The notes under the pieces: generated by a model
Seen by the model: only the letters and a program-made list of their open reading frames with translations
Database searches by the model: none
Told to the model about the DNA's origin: nothing
Made by a program: the position numbers and the translations under genes
NCBI GenBank assembly: GCA_039881145.1
Contig: JAYKKI010000037.1
Location: 13,775,501-13,839,500 of the forward strand
Reading direction: 5' to 3'
Length of the DNA stretch: 64,000 nt
Source: Druceiella hillmani
Lineage: Eukaryota > Arthropoda > Insecta > Lepidoptera > Hepialidae
Shown here: one piece after another, positions 50,392-60,790 of the stretch
Layout: each line of letters begins with the position of its first letter
How positions within the stretch are numbered: position 1 is the first letter of the stretch

Positions 50392-50484
50392 GTGCTAACC
50401 CATTGTCGTGTGTACTGTAGAAAGTGGCAATCTCATTACTTTTCTTTGCATGAAGAAATTGAATGTTCAGATTGCGGTCAGTAA
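50392..50484 (+). other. Possible orphan exon encoding a Cys/His-rich peptide
   Basis: An acceptor-like site (TTATATTTAG, ending 50391) is followed by 30 open codons ending in TAA: VLTHCRVYCRKWQSHYF then SLHEEIECSDCGQ. Residues C-x3-C, H, H and C-x2-C are spaced as in small zinc-binding modules, and composition is less AT-driven than the surroundings. No partner exon was found. It could be a terminal exon of an unrecognised transcript, a transposon scrap, or chance. Confidence 0.25.
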
Positions 50485-50489
50485 TTTCT

Positions 50490-51671
50490 GTAGTACAGTT
50501 TAAAAAAATAAATATTTCCTTATAATTTACAAGTTTTTTTTTATTTATTTTAAAGTAATCCTTTCGTTGTTATTGTTATCTAGTGATTAAAAAATGGGAC
50601 ATGGTATATCACTACAAATATCTCTCCAGAGTAGCAAAACATATTCTTTCAAAATAAATAGTAAATCAATTTAAACATTCATATTGTGTGGATAAAAGTT
50701 AGCTTGAAAAGTTGACAATCACCAATGACCTTCATGAACAGCATACTTCTATTGTTCCAATAGGGATCATCCTCTAAAAAACCCATTGCTTTGCACGCTG
50801 CTTGGTGTTATAAGTAGCTCTTTGTAGATTTTTAAGGTATCCAAAAAAGTAGAACCTTTCACTATCCTCCAATAAAAACATTTATTGTTAGAATGAACTG
50901 CAGACTCTCCCCAAGAGCATCTCTTTACACCGAAAAACCCTTCAATTTTACACATTTTAACGAAGAAAGCAAGGTGGGCTACCTTGCTTGCTCCGTTAAA
51001 ATGTTTTTGTAGTATGGTTCTAGGTATACCTTGTAGTTCTTATAAAGTCGTATGTAACCAAGCATAACTTAAAAGATGCTGTTACTCTTGTATCCCCTAG
51101 ATTGTTCATAATATAACTGATGTTGTTTTTCAATATAATATACCTTTTACTCATTTTCCAACTGAAAGGCAAGACGGGTGATTGTAGGTGCCCATTCAAG
51201 CAGAGTAAACGATAAAATCCAGTTACTTCAGCAGTTCAAAAACTGAAGGATTTCAGAACTAGTATCTAGATTGATATCTCTGAATTTTATATAAATTTCA
51301 TTGTTTCATACAGTCGTAGTTTGTACAGGTTTATCAGATGAAAGACGATGATATTTAGGGTATCCGTCATTTCTAGTGAAAGTTAGCCTTTAAAATGATT
51401 TTGGGGTTTTAGTGCACCTACCATTTTGAATTTTAGACCATCATACATGGATGAAGAAATTTGATTAAAGGCTTTGCATGGACTGTGAATCATGTTTTTT
51501 AACACATTCATATATGATTGGATTCTTAATTTGATAATTCTGCTGAAGTATGTGGCAGAGAATTTGATATAGTCTATTCTTATATACAAAGCACAATTGC
51601 AGATGGAAATACCACATTTTTGCCACTAATAGTGGACTTATGTGTGTGTATATGTATATATATGTATATAT

Positions 51672-51702
<31 letters not shown>

Positions 51703-52430
51703 CAGACATATATATAGATATATATATATATATGTGTGTGTGTGTATATACATATATATAGTGTGTGTGTGTGTGTTTGCAGTGGAATCGGTGAATTATG
51801 TTCTTTGATTTCGGGCTATTTGGGATTACATGTTTAGTTTTGAAGTTAATATTATCATTTGCTCAATAGTACTGCTATGTTCATTCAATTGTAATGCATC
51901 CTACAGATGAATTTAATTTTTTGCACTTAATTTAGTTTGATTGTTACAAATAGTATAATACTAATAATATACTGCTTCTGTAACATTCCATATTTGAAAA
52001 AGGGGTTAGTTCATGCACAAAACTGATTATTTTGCGGAGCTGGATTATCTTCACTCTGACGTAACATCAAAAGATATAGTAACCTGTCTTATATTCTATG
52101 CAGCTGTTATTTTTTGGATTTTATCTTCCTGGCTGTACAATACAATATCTTTTTTGTTAAATTGTTGTCCAGCTAAGAACCACTGCTACTTCATTCATGG
52201 ACGCAGCATTATAATAGGCAGAGTGGCCACCAGCAGACACTTATATCGATAACGATGTTGAAGTCAGTTATGCCGGATGGAACGCTCTCAATAGCAGTTT
52301 TGGAAAGTTGAAGTTGTTGTGCGAATGTAATATATCTTTTAAAATATGTTACCAAGACACTATCTAACAATTAGTAAAAAACACAAGTATATTTGCAGAA
52401 AATTACGATCATCAGGCCGATATGATAGCA
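50490..52430. other. Repeat-like DNA without a recognisable gene
   Basis: 50760-51000 (minus, GFFGVKRCSWGESAVHSNNK) and 51140-51480 look like weathered transposon sequence that I cannot assign. A TA/TG/CA compound microsatellite spans 51640-51776. Confidence 0.35.
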
Positions 52431-52432
52431 AA

Positions 52433-52730
52433 CTACCTGATAAATGATAGACTTCTCCTTGTATCACCATGATGATAAGAATCGGGTTGAGGATAAATTT
52501 CCTTTGATTCATCCTTCAATTTTAGAGCAGAACAATGTTGATAGATACCAGACATAGTGTTCATTGGAACCGCACAATTTTTATTTTTATAATCTATAAA
52601 AGAATCATAATTCATGGCATGATACTCTTTATCTGAACACGAATTAGTTTGTTGAATATGCGTAGCTCTCCATGTTGTATGTGTATTGCAGTCAAGAGTT
52701 AAGCAAACCTCACCTTCAACCAACAATTGT
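52433..52730 (-). pseudogene. Possible Helitron-type N-terminal fragment
   Basis: An open frame of 97 codons. Its segment DSFIDYKNKNCAVPMNTMS followed by GIYQHCSALKLKDESK resembles the C-x-x-C-x-ALKFK-x-E-x-x-G region found at the start of Helitron Rep/helicase proteins, with the second Cys pair replaced. No Rep or helicase part follows. The likeness is from memory and modest. Confidence 0.3.
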
Positions 52731-54293
52731 ATAGCTCTCTATATTCTATGTCTATAAACGCAAACACTTGTCAAATCTTTGCAAAGAGTACTTTATCTGT
52801 TTCTTTGTAATTAGTTTTCTCTTTCTTCATTTTCATTATTTTATACTGAGTTACCTTTTGGTCAGTAATGGAATTTTAAGTAGCGATTAAGAATCGGTAA
52901 CTAAATCATGTAATGAAAAAAAAATTATTTTTTTTCTCTATAGGCTTTACTTGCTGATTGTGAAATAACCAAGGATTAATACTATGGTGGTAAAAGTGTT
53001 TGTAAATAAACCCATAATTTTAATCCAAAATGGTTATTACAAGTCAAGCATAAAAATTAAATATAATGCTAGCTTTATATAGATTAATTTGAGATGAACA
53101 ATTTTATAGCACATTAATTTAGTGTAACACATGTTTTAGTCAACATAAGCCATGTAGGCGCCTGAACAGTTTTTATTTTCCATTTATTTAGGAAAGATTA
53201 GTATTTTTCTATTAATACATTCAATATCAATATATAATAATTTTAAACCTTTATCGAGAAATGATCTGAATGATGGTGAAAACCGCAAAAAATAAGTTTT
53301 AAAATCTTACTCCGGATACAACGATAGACACGGTTAGGCACCTTGCCCCCACTAATTTCTTCATTTGGGAAAATGCGTAAATATGATATCAAAAATTACA
53401 GAGAATGATCAGGTTCTTGAAATAAAACTAGTTTTGGAAAGTGTTCTTTATTTATACATAAATTCCAAAAAAAGGATCGCTATAGAGTCAAGTTGAATAA
53501 AAACCAGCGCCTAAGCGCATAACCATCTAGAACGTAAAAAAAACAGTTTTATTGTATCGGAAGTTAAACAACAAAAAAATTCAAGTCTAAAACTATCACA
53601 AATCGTGGAACATATTTACAACAGGATCCCTTCTCACCCTGCTTCATTTGATTCACTATTGATGTGATAATTATATATTAAATAGTTAGTGAATCTTGAA
53701 TCATCAATAACCTTCATGTCATATTTTATTGAAATGCATATATCCATTAGGGAGGAATTAATAAGCACACGAACAGTAAATTAGACACAGGATGTGTTCT
53801 TAATTGGTAAAGCAAGCCGGCTTTTATAGGATTCCAAGTACAGAATAAGAAGCTTATAATAAAAAAATATTTTATTCTTGTTCTCGTGATACACTATTGC
53901 AATATTACTGCAAGGATTAAACGTCCTGCACCAAACATCGCACAGCATCGTCAAAAGCAATATGTGACACAATACACCTAATATCATATACTGTCTTGAA
54001 TAGTCAGCTATAACGATTTATTTTGCAAAAAAAAAAATCGATTATACTGGTTTTTCTTAAGTCCTTTTTACATACTTGTTCTGTTTATGATAATGATTGA
54101 GAAATGTTGGAGAATAAAAAATATTTCATTATTTCAAAACAGATTATTGAAGTTATACTTCTTTAGACGCGTTATGAACAAATGATGAGTGAAATTTTAA
54201 GATTCGTCACACAAAAGTTACAGTATGAAGTTGCAGCGGTTGCAGTTATTGAGACTATATATTAATACCAATATTTTGTACGAAACTTACGTT
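52731..54293. other. AT-rich intergenic DNA upstream of the tRNA
   Basis: No gene or strong repeat was seen. A weak similarity links 50720-50770 and 53690-53760 (ACCTTCATG...CCAATAGGG-like), which may be two old copies of one element. Confidence 0.45.
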
Positions 54294-54366
54294 GGGGGCG
54301 TAGCTCAGATGGTAGAGCGCTCGCTTAGCATGTGAGAGGTACCGAGATCGATACCCGGCGCCTCCA
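54294..54366 (+). tRNA. tRNA-Ala (anticodon AGC)
   Basis: A 73-nt cloverleaf. The acceptor stem GGGGGCG pairs with CGCCTCC (54359-54365, one G-T pair), with discriminator A at 54366. The D-arm contains box A (TAGCTCAGATGG), and the anticodon loop TTAGCAT reads AGC for alanine. There is no intron and no encoded CCA. A T-run about 8 bases downstream (54375-54380) serves as the Pol III terminator. The T-stem reads CCGAG/CCCGG, so one A-C mismatch replaces the usual G-C pair and the first base of box B is changed. The gene may still be active, or it may be at an early stage of decay. Confidence 0.93.
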
Positions 54367-54586
54367 AGACAAGTTTTTTATTTTTAGATTCTGCATTTTA
54401 TTTGTCTTTCGAATAATTTAAAAATGTTTGATGTCATTAATTGTGATTCTTTCTTTATATTACTAATAAATCTAATATCCAAGTTTCACAGATAAATACT
54501 TATACAGAGAGGCAGATGAAATTTAAAAACAATATTACCATTTGATGCAGATTTACTTCATGATGATTTTAATTTATGCAGATAAT

Positions 54587-54643
54587 AGATAAAAACAATA
54601 TTACCATAAGGCATTTAGCTTTATGGTAATATTGTTCTTATCT
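54587..54643. repeat. Hairpin with 23-bp arms downstream of the tRNA
   Basis: AGATAAAAACAATATTACC... pairs with ...GGTAATATTGTTCTTATCT across an 11-nt loop, with one mismatch. A third partial copy (AAAACAATATTACCAT) lies at about 54526-54541. Confidence 0.8.
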
Positions 54644-54649
54644 TTATTT

Positions 54650-56119
54650 TGTATTCACTTTTCATACAGAATTAAAATATCAATTAGTTTATAATTTCCT
54701 TACATCAGCGCAGCGCCATCTTTTGATAGATATGATTATTAATTTCACGTAACAAAAATACTTCAAGTACATAATATTGACGCAGTGAGCCGCTTTTTCA
54801 TTTGAATTTATTGGATAAAAAAATATAAGTGCGATTTATATATGTGCTGATAAATTATATTCAGTAGTGTTAAATTCAATATTTTGATTAATATATTTAC
54901 TATTCGTAAATATTAGTGAAAAAATTGTGTTTATAGACTTTTTCAAGTGCTCCAATATAATTGAGGTTATCTATCCGTATGTATTATTTAATGATGCCAA
55001 AGAAGTATAACTTCTCACGCGCGTACATAAGTACACGCACCCATTTTTTTCTCTGTAATAATGGTCCAATACAATAAATTTTATAGTTTATTTTCATGTT
55101 CTCTTTTCGAGAAGAATTTGAAAAAAAATTCTTACTCTACAAATTAACCAAGTTCTGCATAAGATACATATCATGCTTATATATATAGTTTGTATTTCAA
55201 CTTACTTAATATATAAGATGTATGTGTCTAGAATAGAGCCCTGTACCGATAAAAATAAAATTTTGAATTGTTGTGTATTTTATTATGAAATTACTTATGA
55301 TTCATCACACTTGTACAAAGAAAGTGAAAAGAAATTTGAAATATTGCGTTAGGTATTTGACATTCTATTTCTCATTTCACAATTAAAAAAATTCCATGCA
55401 AAATTGATTAAATTATTCCGAGTAAATTTTAAATTTCTGCTTTAACAGTGTCAACTAATTGGTCAGAGTTATGCTGTACGGAACTGACCTCAACTCCCAA
55501 CCTGTTCAATCAGAAACGTTCAGTATAAAGAAATACTAAAACATTAAGTATCCTAACCCTCGCAGTTTATAAAAAGGAAAGAGGTTCACTACTATTATTA
55601 CAGTGTGATGAGACATTACAAGAGGTTAATTATAATTTTATTATTTTTCAAATTGAGAGTAGGAATGATTTAGTCAAAATGGTCCAGATTAGAACTCATG
55701 TTATTTATGTGTGTAACATGCCTTTGCGTACACATATGTAGCAAGTAAAGGTTTATACACAAATGTTCCTCATATCTCTTATTTTAAAATTGTTTTTGAT
55801 ATTTGAAGTTTTAAACTTTTATCAAAATTTAACAGACAATGACAGTATTAATACTTAATTCAATTACAGTATTAATAATGCCATCAAAAATTGGTAAAGT
55901 AAATCAGCAGTTTTCAATCAAGCAGATGAAGTAAGATGGTCAAATTCACCAAAGCTCTTTAAGACCCGAGTGCCACGGAGGAGGAAAGAGGTGTTGTTTT
56001 ACCACTACTGAACTATGGTTTATGGTTACTTGCTACTCAGAATTGGGTTAAAAGTGTAGTTTCCGATAAATCAGTCTTATATGACACTGGATTTGGAAAT
56101 TTACTTCTCATGGTTATAT
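54650..56119. other. AT-rich intergenic DNA
   Basis: No protein with motifs and no RNA gene was seen between the tRNA and LSM1. A single GCGCCATCTTTTGATAGA near 54713 recalls the CGCCATCTA motif at 9.2 kb. Confidence 0.5.
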
Positions 56120-56231
56120 ATTACCCTAACATTGTTTTTATACAGAATATTTCTACTAATCTAATAACAGTTGAGCCCAACTTTTATTAGACTAGTAGAA
56201 ATATTCTGTATAAAAACAATGTTAGGGTAAT
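56120..56231. repeat. Long hairpin 3' of LSM1, 48-bp arms
   Basis: ATTACCCTAACATTGTTTTT at 56120 is repeated inverted, ending at 56231. The arms run through ATACAGAATATTTCTACTA with few mismatches, around a 16-nt loop that is itself self-complementary (AGTTG...CAACT). It begins about 110 bp beyond the LSM1 stop codon, so it may lie in the 3' UTR or just past it. Confidence 0.85.
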
Positions 56232-56338
56232 GTAAATGAAAGACCAAATATTATAAAGATACAGGCTCTTTATTAAATGCGATTAGACTATTTTATAACG
56301 ACTTATAAATAATTAAGTTTTTACTCTTATTACATAAT

Positions 56339-57226
56339 CTAGAACATATCATCGTGACCTAAGTCTGCGAGCATATTTAGACCTCGCTCCTTTAAAGCTT
56401 TTGATAAGATCTTTTGTTGCTCACTTCGACTATCCTGTTCACGTCTCTGCGCATCTAATATATCATCCACTGATACTTCTGTAAGAGGCAGATTCTCTTC
56501 CTTTTCTTTATCCTTAAATTATAAAACATGAATTACTCTAAGATATATAAAATTTGGGCTGAGTCTGAAAAGCTATTTGTAACACTTATTTTACCTTTCT
56601 ACTTCTTTCTAATTTTCATTATGCTTTCTCCGAGCCGATACCTCGTCAATATAAAATTAATAAATATTTTATAAATACTAGAAAATTCTAAATAAGTCAT
56701 GTCCATATTTGAACACCTAAAATTCTACAATATATTTCATATCTTCAAGTCGATTGAAAACAAACGTTCATTATTAAAACCATTTTGTCACATCCCGAAA
56801 TACACACAAGCTAAACCGTGGTCAAAAACTTAATTTTAATACTGATTCAAATGTGCAGACTTTTTGTGAGCATACTATGTTATCAATTAAACCATTTACT
56901 TACAATTTCCCCGAGGAGTACGACGTTTTCACCTCGAACTATGAAAATACCTCTGGGTATATCACCGTACTCCTTTCCAACGTGAATCCTTTCAATACTT
57001 TTATGCAAAACTAAATTCGCAAATTGGTCGACGCACCTCAAGTAACCAATAAGCGTTCTTCCGTCCCGTAATAGCACCATGAGTTTTTCTTAAAACAATT
57101 TATAAATAAAAATAAAAATCGAATGAATGAATAATTTGGAATATAATAATACATACACATTTACATACTATCTAATTCATTTAATAAATGAGCTGTTCCT
57201 GCTAATGGATTTGTTGGATTAGCCAT
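56339..57226 (-). CDS. LSM1: LSM1, Sm-like subunit of the cytoplasmic Lsm1-7 mRNA decay complex
   Basis: Three exons on the minus strand, 57226-57169, 57088-56904 and 56512-56339, join in phase (58 + 185 + 174 nt) to 138 residues plus stop, close to the usual LSM1 length (133 in human). The protein starts MANPTNPLAGTAHLLNELD. It carries the Sm fold with Sm1 (VLLRDGRTLIGYL, DQFANLVL) and Sm2 (RGENVVLLGEID), and ends in the LSM1-specific helix (VSVDDILDAQRREQD, LKERGL). Lsm1-7 with Pat1 binds the 3' end of deadenylated mRNAs and activates decapping in P-bodies. Donors are GTATGT and GTAAGT. The gene is head to head with the SLC35F-like gene, with 1,544 bp between start codons. A long hairpin lies about 110 bp past its stop codon. 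Every key family motif is intact. Confidence 0.97.
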
Positions 57227-58770
57227 AATTTATACCTAAATTGACAATATTTTTTATGCAAACCGGCTAACAAAAAGACAGCAATACAATTTTTTTGTGT
57301 TTTGACCATTAATTCTGTCAAATTTATTATTTTTTTTGTCATTGAAATAATTAATCACGTATTTGAAGATTACTTTTATTTATTTCGTTAGTTCTATTTC
57401 TAGTTTATTAAAATAATTTTTATTTTAAATAATATTAGGATACTGAAATATCAAATACGTCTCTTGTCTTCTATTACTTTTTACTTCAATAGTTAATAAT
57501 AATGCAAAATAAATGCAAATAAATGCAAAATTGTCTTTAAATTAGAACAACTAGCTAAAATTTTAAAATGTTTTGGTTAAATATGGTATCTTTTAACATA
57601 ATATTAATTATCCATTACTGGATAATAATTTAATAAAATTTTAAATAACTTCACCAAAACCTCGGGGCAATATAGCCAGTACGATAAGATGGCCAATCGA
57701 AATAATTCTACGTTCTTTTACTACTTGTATCTAGTCTACTGGTATTAAACCAGTAAACAAACGATAGTTACTTGTTTTATTAGCTACTGCAAACGTTGTT
57801 TTTCCTAACAAAATATTTAGTTTTGAAAATTAAAATATTTTTCTGTTTTCTCAATATTTTTGACTTGTGATTTTGAACAGACTTAAAATTTTGAAAAATA
57901 TTTGTAATAATCAGAATGTAGTGTTTTGGTTTCGTGAATTATGATATTTTCCTGTTTTCGGATAAAATTTAATAGCCTACTAGTAATGTAACTTCAAAAC
58001 TGATTATAAATTAATAAAGGACGCTAGATTTAAATATGTGACCATATTATCTTTACAGTTGGATAAGATGGCCAATTTATTATTATGTGACATAGCTATG
58101 TGGATTTAAGTTCTCGGTGCATATTTTAAAAAAAAATTATAATTTAACGTAATTCCTCTTTATGGTATGAAACATATCCGTTCATAGTGTCTCTTTCATT
58201 GTTAGAAAGAAACTATAAGCAAAACAAATATTCTATAAGAAATTAGGTTTTAGCTCTTTGACTCATATATGTCTAGTGTCAATAAATAGCACCAAATATG
58301 CTACAATTACAAAAAGAGCCAAACAAATGGCTAAGTTACATTTCCTTATTTAAATGGCCATCTTATTTTTGCATTTCCGACAAGATGGCCAAAGGGAAGT
58401 TTTTACTCTTCAGGTTATTTTTATAACTATTTATTTATACAGTTACGAAAGATCTTATTTTCCAAATACGATGAAATATATGAATAACAAAAAATTAAAG
58501 TATTAACGTAGGTAACTTTTTATTTTAAGCTCCACAACGGTTTCTTAAAAATTGATCATATGGCCCTTCTCAGTTATAGGTATCGCTTGAAATACACAAG
58601 CAGTTAAGGGAATGGCAACATAAAAAGTGAAATAAATACGTCAGTGCTGTCAGTCAATAATGTGTTTATTTTGCCAAAAAGTAATATCCAATACTACATT
58701 CCCTCCCTTTCTTTTTAAAATGTTAACGTAAATAGCAAATTTATCTCATTTTTATCAAAATTCGGATAAA
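57227..58770. promoter_or_regulatory. Shared upstream region of LSM1 (-) and the SLC35F-like gene (+)
   Basis: This 1.5 kb spacer separates two divergent start codons, so it should contain both promoters. It is AT-rich and has no open frame of note. What stands out is AAGATGGCCAA, present at 57686-57696, 58065-58075 and 58382-58392 on the plus strand, with a near copy on the minus strand at 58355-58366 (TGGCCATCTTAT). Three copies are preceded by GATA. The core GCCATCTT matches the YY1/Pleiohomeotic recognition core (GCCATnTT). No TATA box or initiator could be fixed with confidence. Confidence 0.5.
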
Positions 58771-59489
58771 ATGGAGGACTTAACTTTTGGGGATAAAGTC
58801 GATGTGTACTTTTCAGAGTTAGGGCGATGGTACGGAATCATAATAGAGCTAATTAAAAATGTTATTATTCGACGTTTCTAAATAAAACAAAGCTATTTTT
58901 GTTATTTTTTCAGGAAAGTATGGCGTGCCATATTTGTTGGGCAATTATTGTCGCTTTTGCTTAGCGGCAAATGTGTTATGAGCACATTTTTACAGAGCGC
59001 TACATGGCAATTTCCAACGACCTGCCAATTGGTGCTTCCCTATGTGATATTGTTTATAATATTTATGCCAATATTACTGTGTAAGGGTATAAAAAAGTCG
59101 TGCACGAGACCACCATGGACGTACATGTTTACAGCACTCATAGACGTAGAAGCAAGTTTCCTGTTAGTTTTGTCACAGAGATATACATCTATCATTAGCT
59201 GACAACTTTTGGACTGTAGCGGCGTAGGCGTGGCACTAGTGGGTGGTGCCTGGGGCGGCCAGAGGGTTGGACTAAGCCATGTGAGTGGGGCCACACTCGG
59301 TTTAATGTCTGTCGTTTGCATCGTCTGGGCTGATGTCGAGGGAGCTCCAACTGATGGTGAGCAGTTAGAGTATCCTATGTTTCAAAGAATTGTCTTTAAA
59401 ATAATCGTACCAAATAAGAATCAGGTTTATTAAATATGTGTTAATTTAATCATTCTTATTTTAGTTTCTAATTAGTCATGTAATAATTC

Positions 59490-59562
<73 letters not shown>

Positions 59563-60790
59563 TACATATATATATATACACATACATATACATTATCATA
59601 TATAGTTCATCTTTGATAACATTTCCAGAAAATCCAAAAATTTTATGCAAATCATATAATACATGTAAATACAATTTTAACCTTCATTACAGGGAAAAAT
59701 CAGCTGGTCGGTGATATGCTGTGTTTAGGAGGTTCTCTATTATTTGCCGTTGTGACAGTGATTGAAGAAATATTGTTAAAGAAGAAAACCTGTGTAGAAT
59801 ACCTTGCGATGCTCGGATTGTATGGTACAATAATATCTTCTATACAAACTTTTGTCCTGGAATATGGTGAGATAATGGCTTTTAAGTGGGACAATACAGA
59901 GATATTGATGCAGTTTGGACTGTTTTGCATAATACAAATCTCATTTCAAATGTTGATGACTGTCATGTTGAGAGATGCTGGATCTGTTGCATTGCATCTG
60001 TCACTAGTTTCTGCAGATTATTACACATTGATTGCTGGGATGTATCTTTTTGATTTTAAGGTATGTTCAAATTTATTTTCTTAGTAAGAAAAAAATCATT
60101 TTGAATATCTTGAACGTACAAGATGTAACACTGAGTAACGTACAATGTGTCTCAGCATTACATCTCTATTCACTATACAATGTTTATGATATCCTTGTGT
60201 TTTTGTTCAATCCTTTGTGTACTTACAGTTCCATGGCTTGTACTTTTTATCATATTTTCTGGCAATGGTGGGAATATTCCTGTTTTGTTCTAAGAAATTG
60301 ACACCAACACCTGTCGCAGAGGAACAGGAACCGTGTGTCGAAGAGTTACCTCAACTAATCAATGATTCACTCAATACTCAAGATAATATTTCTATGTAAG
60401 TTCACAAGTATATAGGATTCAAAAGCTACATTAACTTTTCCTAAATTGGCTAAAATTATTACAAAGTCATAAAAATTATTTTCATGATTCTTTTGATATA
60501 TTTTTTTTACTCGTAAGAGGTTTTGTATAAATTGTTTTCGTAGTATCTTATTTCATTACGGTTAGTCCTTTGAACCACTTTCTTTACCACTAATTTTGAC
60601 CATTTTTAATTACAGGGAGTTCACCGTTCCTAATTTAGATTGCATACCGATCGAAGCAATGGAACCTCCTATGAGCCGTGATACAACATTTACTTCCTTT
60701 CTGGGTGGGCCACACAGTACAATGACTAATGGCATGATCAATAGCAGTATATCGAATGCTAGCAATGATTATGGAAATGACACTTGCTAG
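58771..60790 (+). CDS. SLC35F-family transporter (SLC35F1/F2-like) with one in-frame TGA
   Basis: Five exons join in phase: 58771-58829, 58914-59356, 59693-60060, 60229-60395 and 60616-60790, giving 404 codons including the stop. The protein matches the SLC35F nucleotide-sugar-transporter-like family (about ten membrane helices). Markers are WRAIFVGQLLSLLLSG, DVEASFLLVLSQRYTSIIS followed by QLLDCSG, CIVWADVEG, GDMLCLGGSLLFAVVTVIEE, MLGLYGTIISSIQ, VSADYYTLIAGMYLF and GLYFLSYFLAMVGIFLF, then a polar tail. At codon 116 (59200-59202) a TGA sits between the conserved SIIS and QLLDC in the same frame; family members have a residue such as valine there. All splice sites and everything downstream look maintained. 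The stop may be read through (TGA followed by C), edited, an assembly error, or a fresh null mutation. I keep the gene as CDS. Substrates of this family are mostly unknown; SLC35F2 imports some drugs and queuine. Confidence 0.88.
59493..59590. repeat. (TA)n microsatellite in intron 2 of the SLC35F-like gene
   Basis: About 80 bp of uninterrupted TA, then TATATACATA variants, between exons 2 and 3. Confidence 0.95.

Noticed and set aside
52013..52252. 79-codon open frame with hydrophobic segments
   Set aside because: No start context, exon partner or recognisable family. Hydrophobicity follows from T-rich sequence.
59040..59321. 93-codon minus-strand open frame across the SLC35F-like exon 2
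   Set aside because: It is the antisense shadow of a conserved exon.
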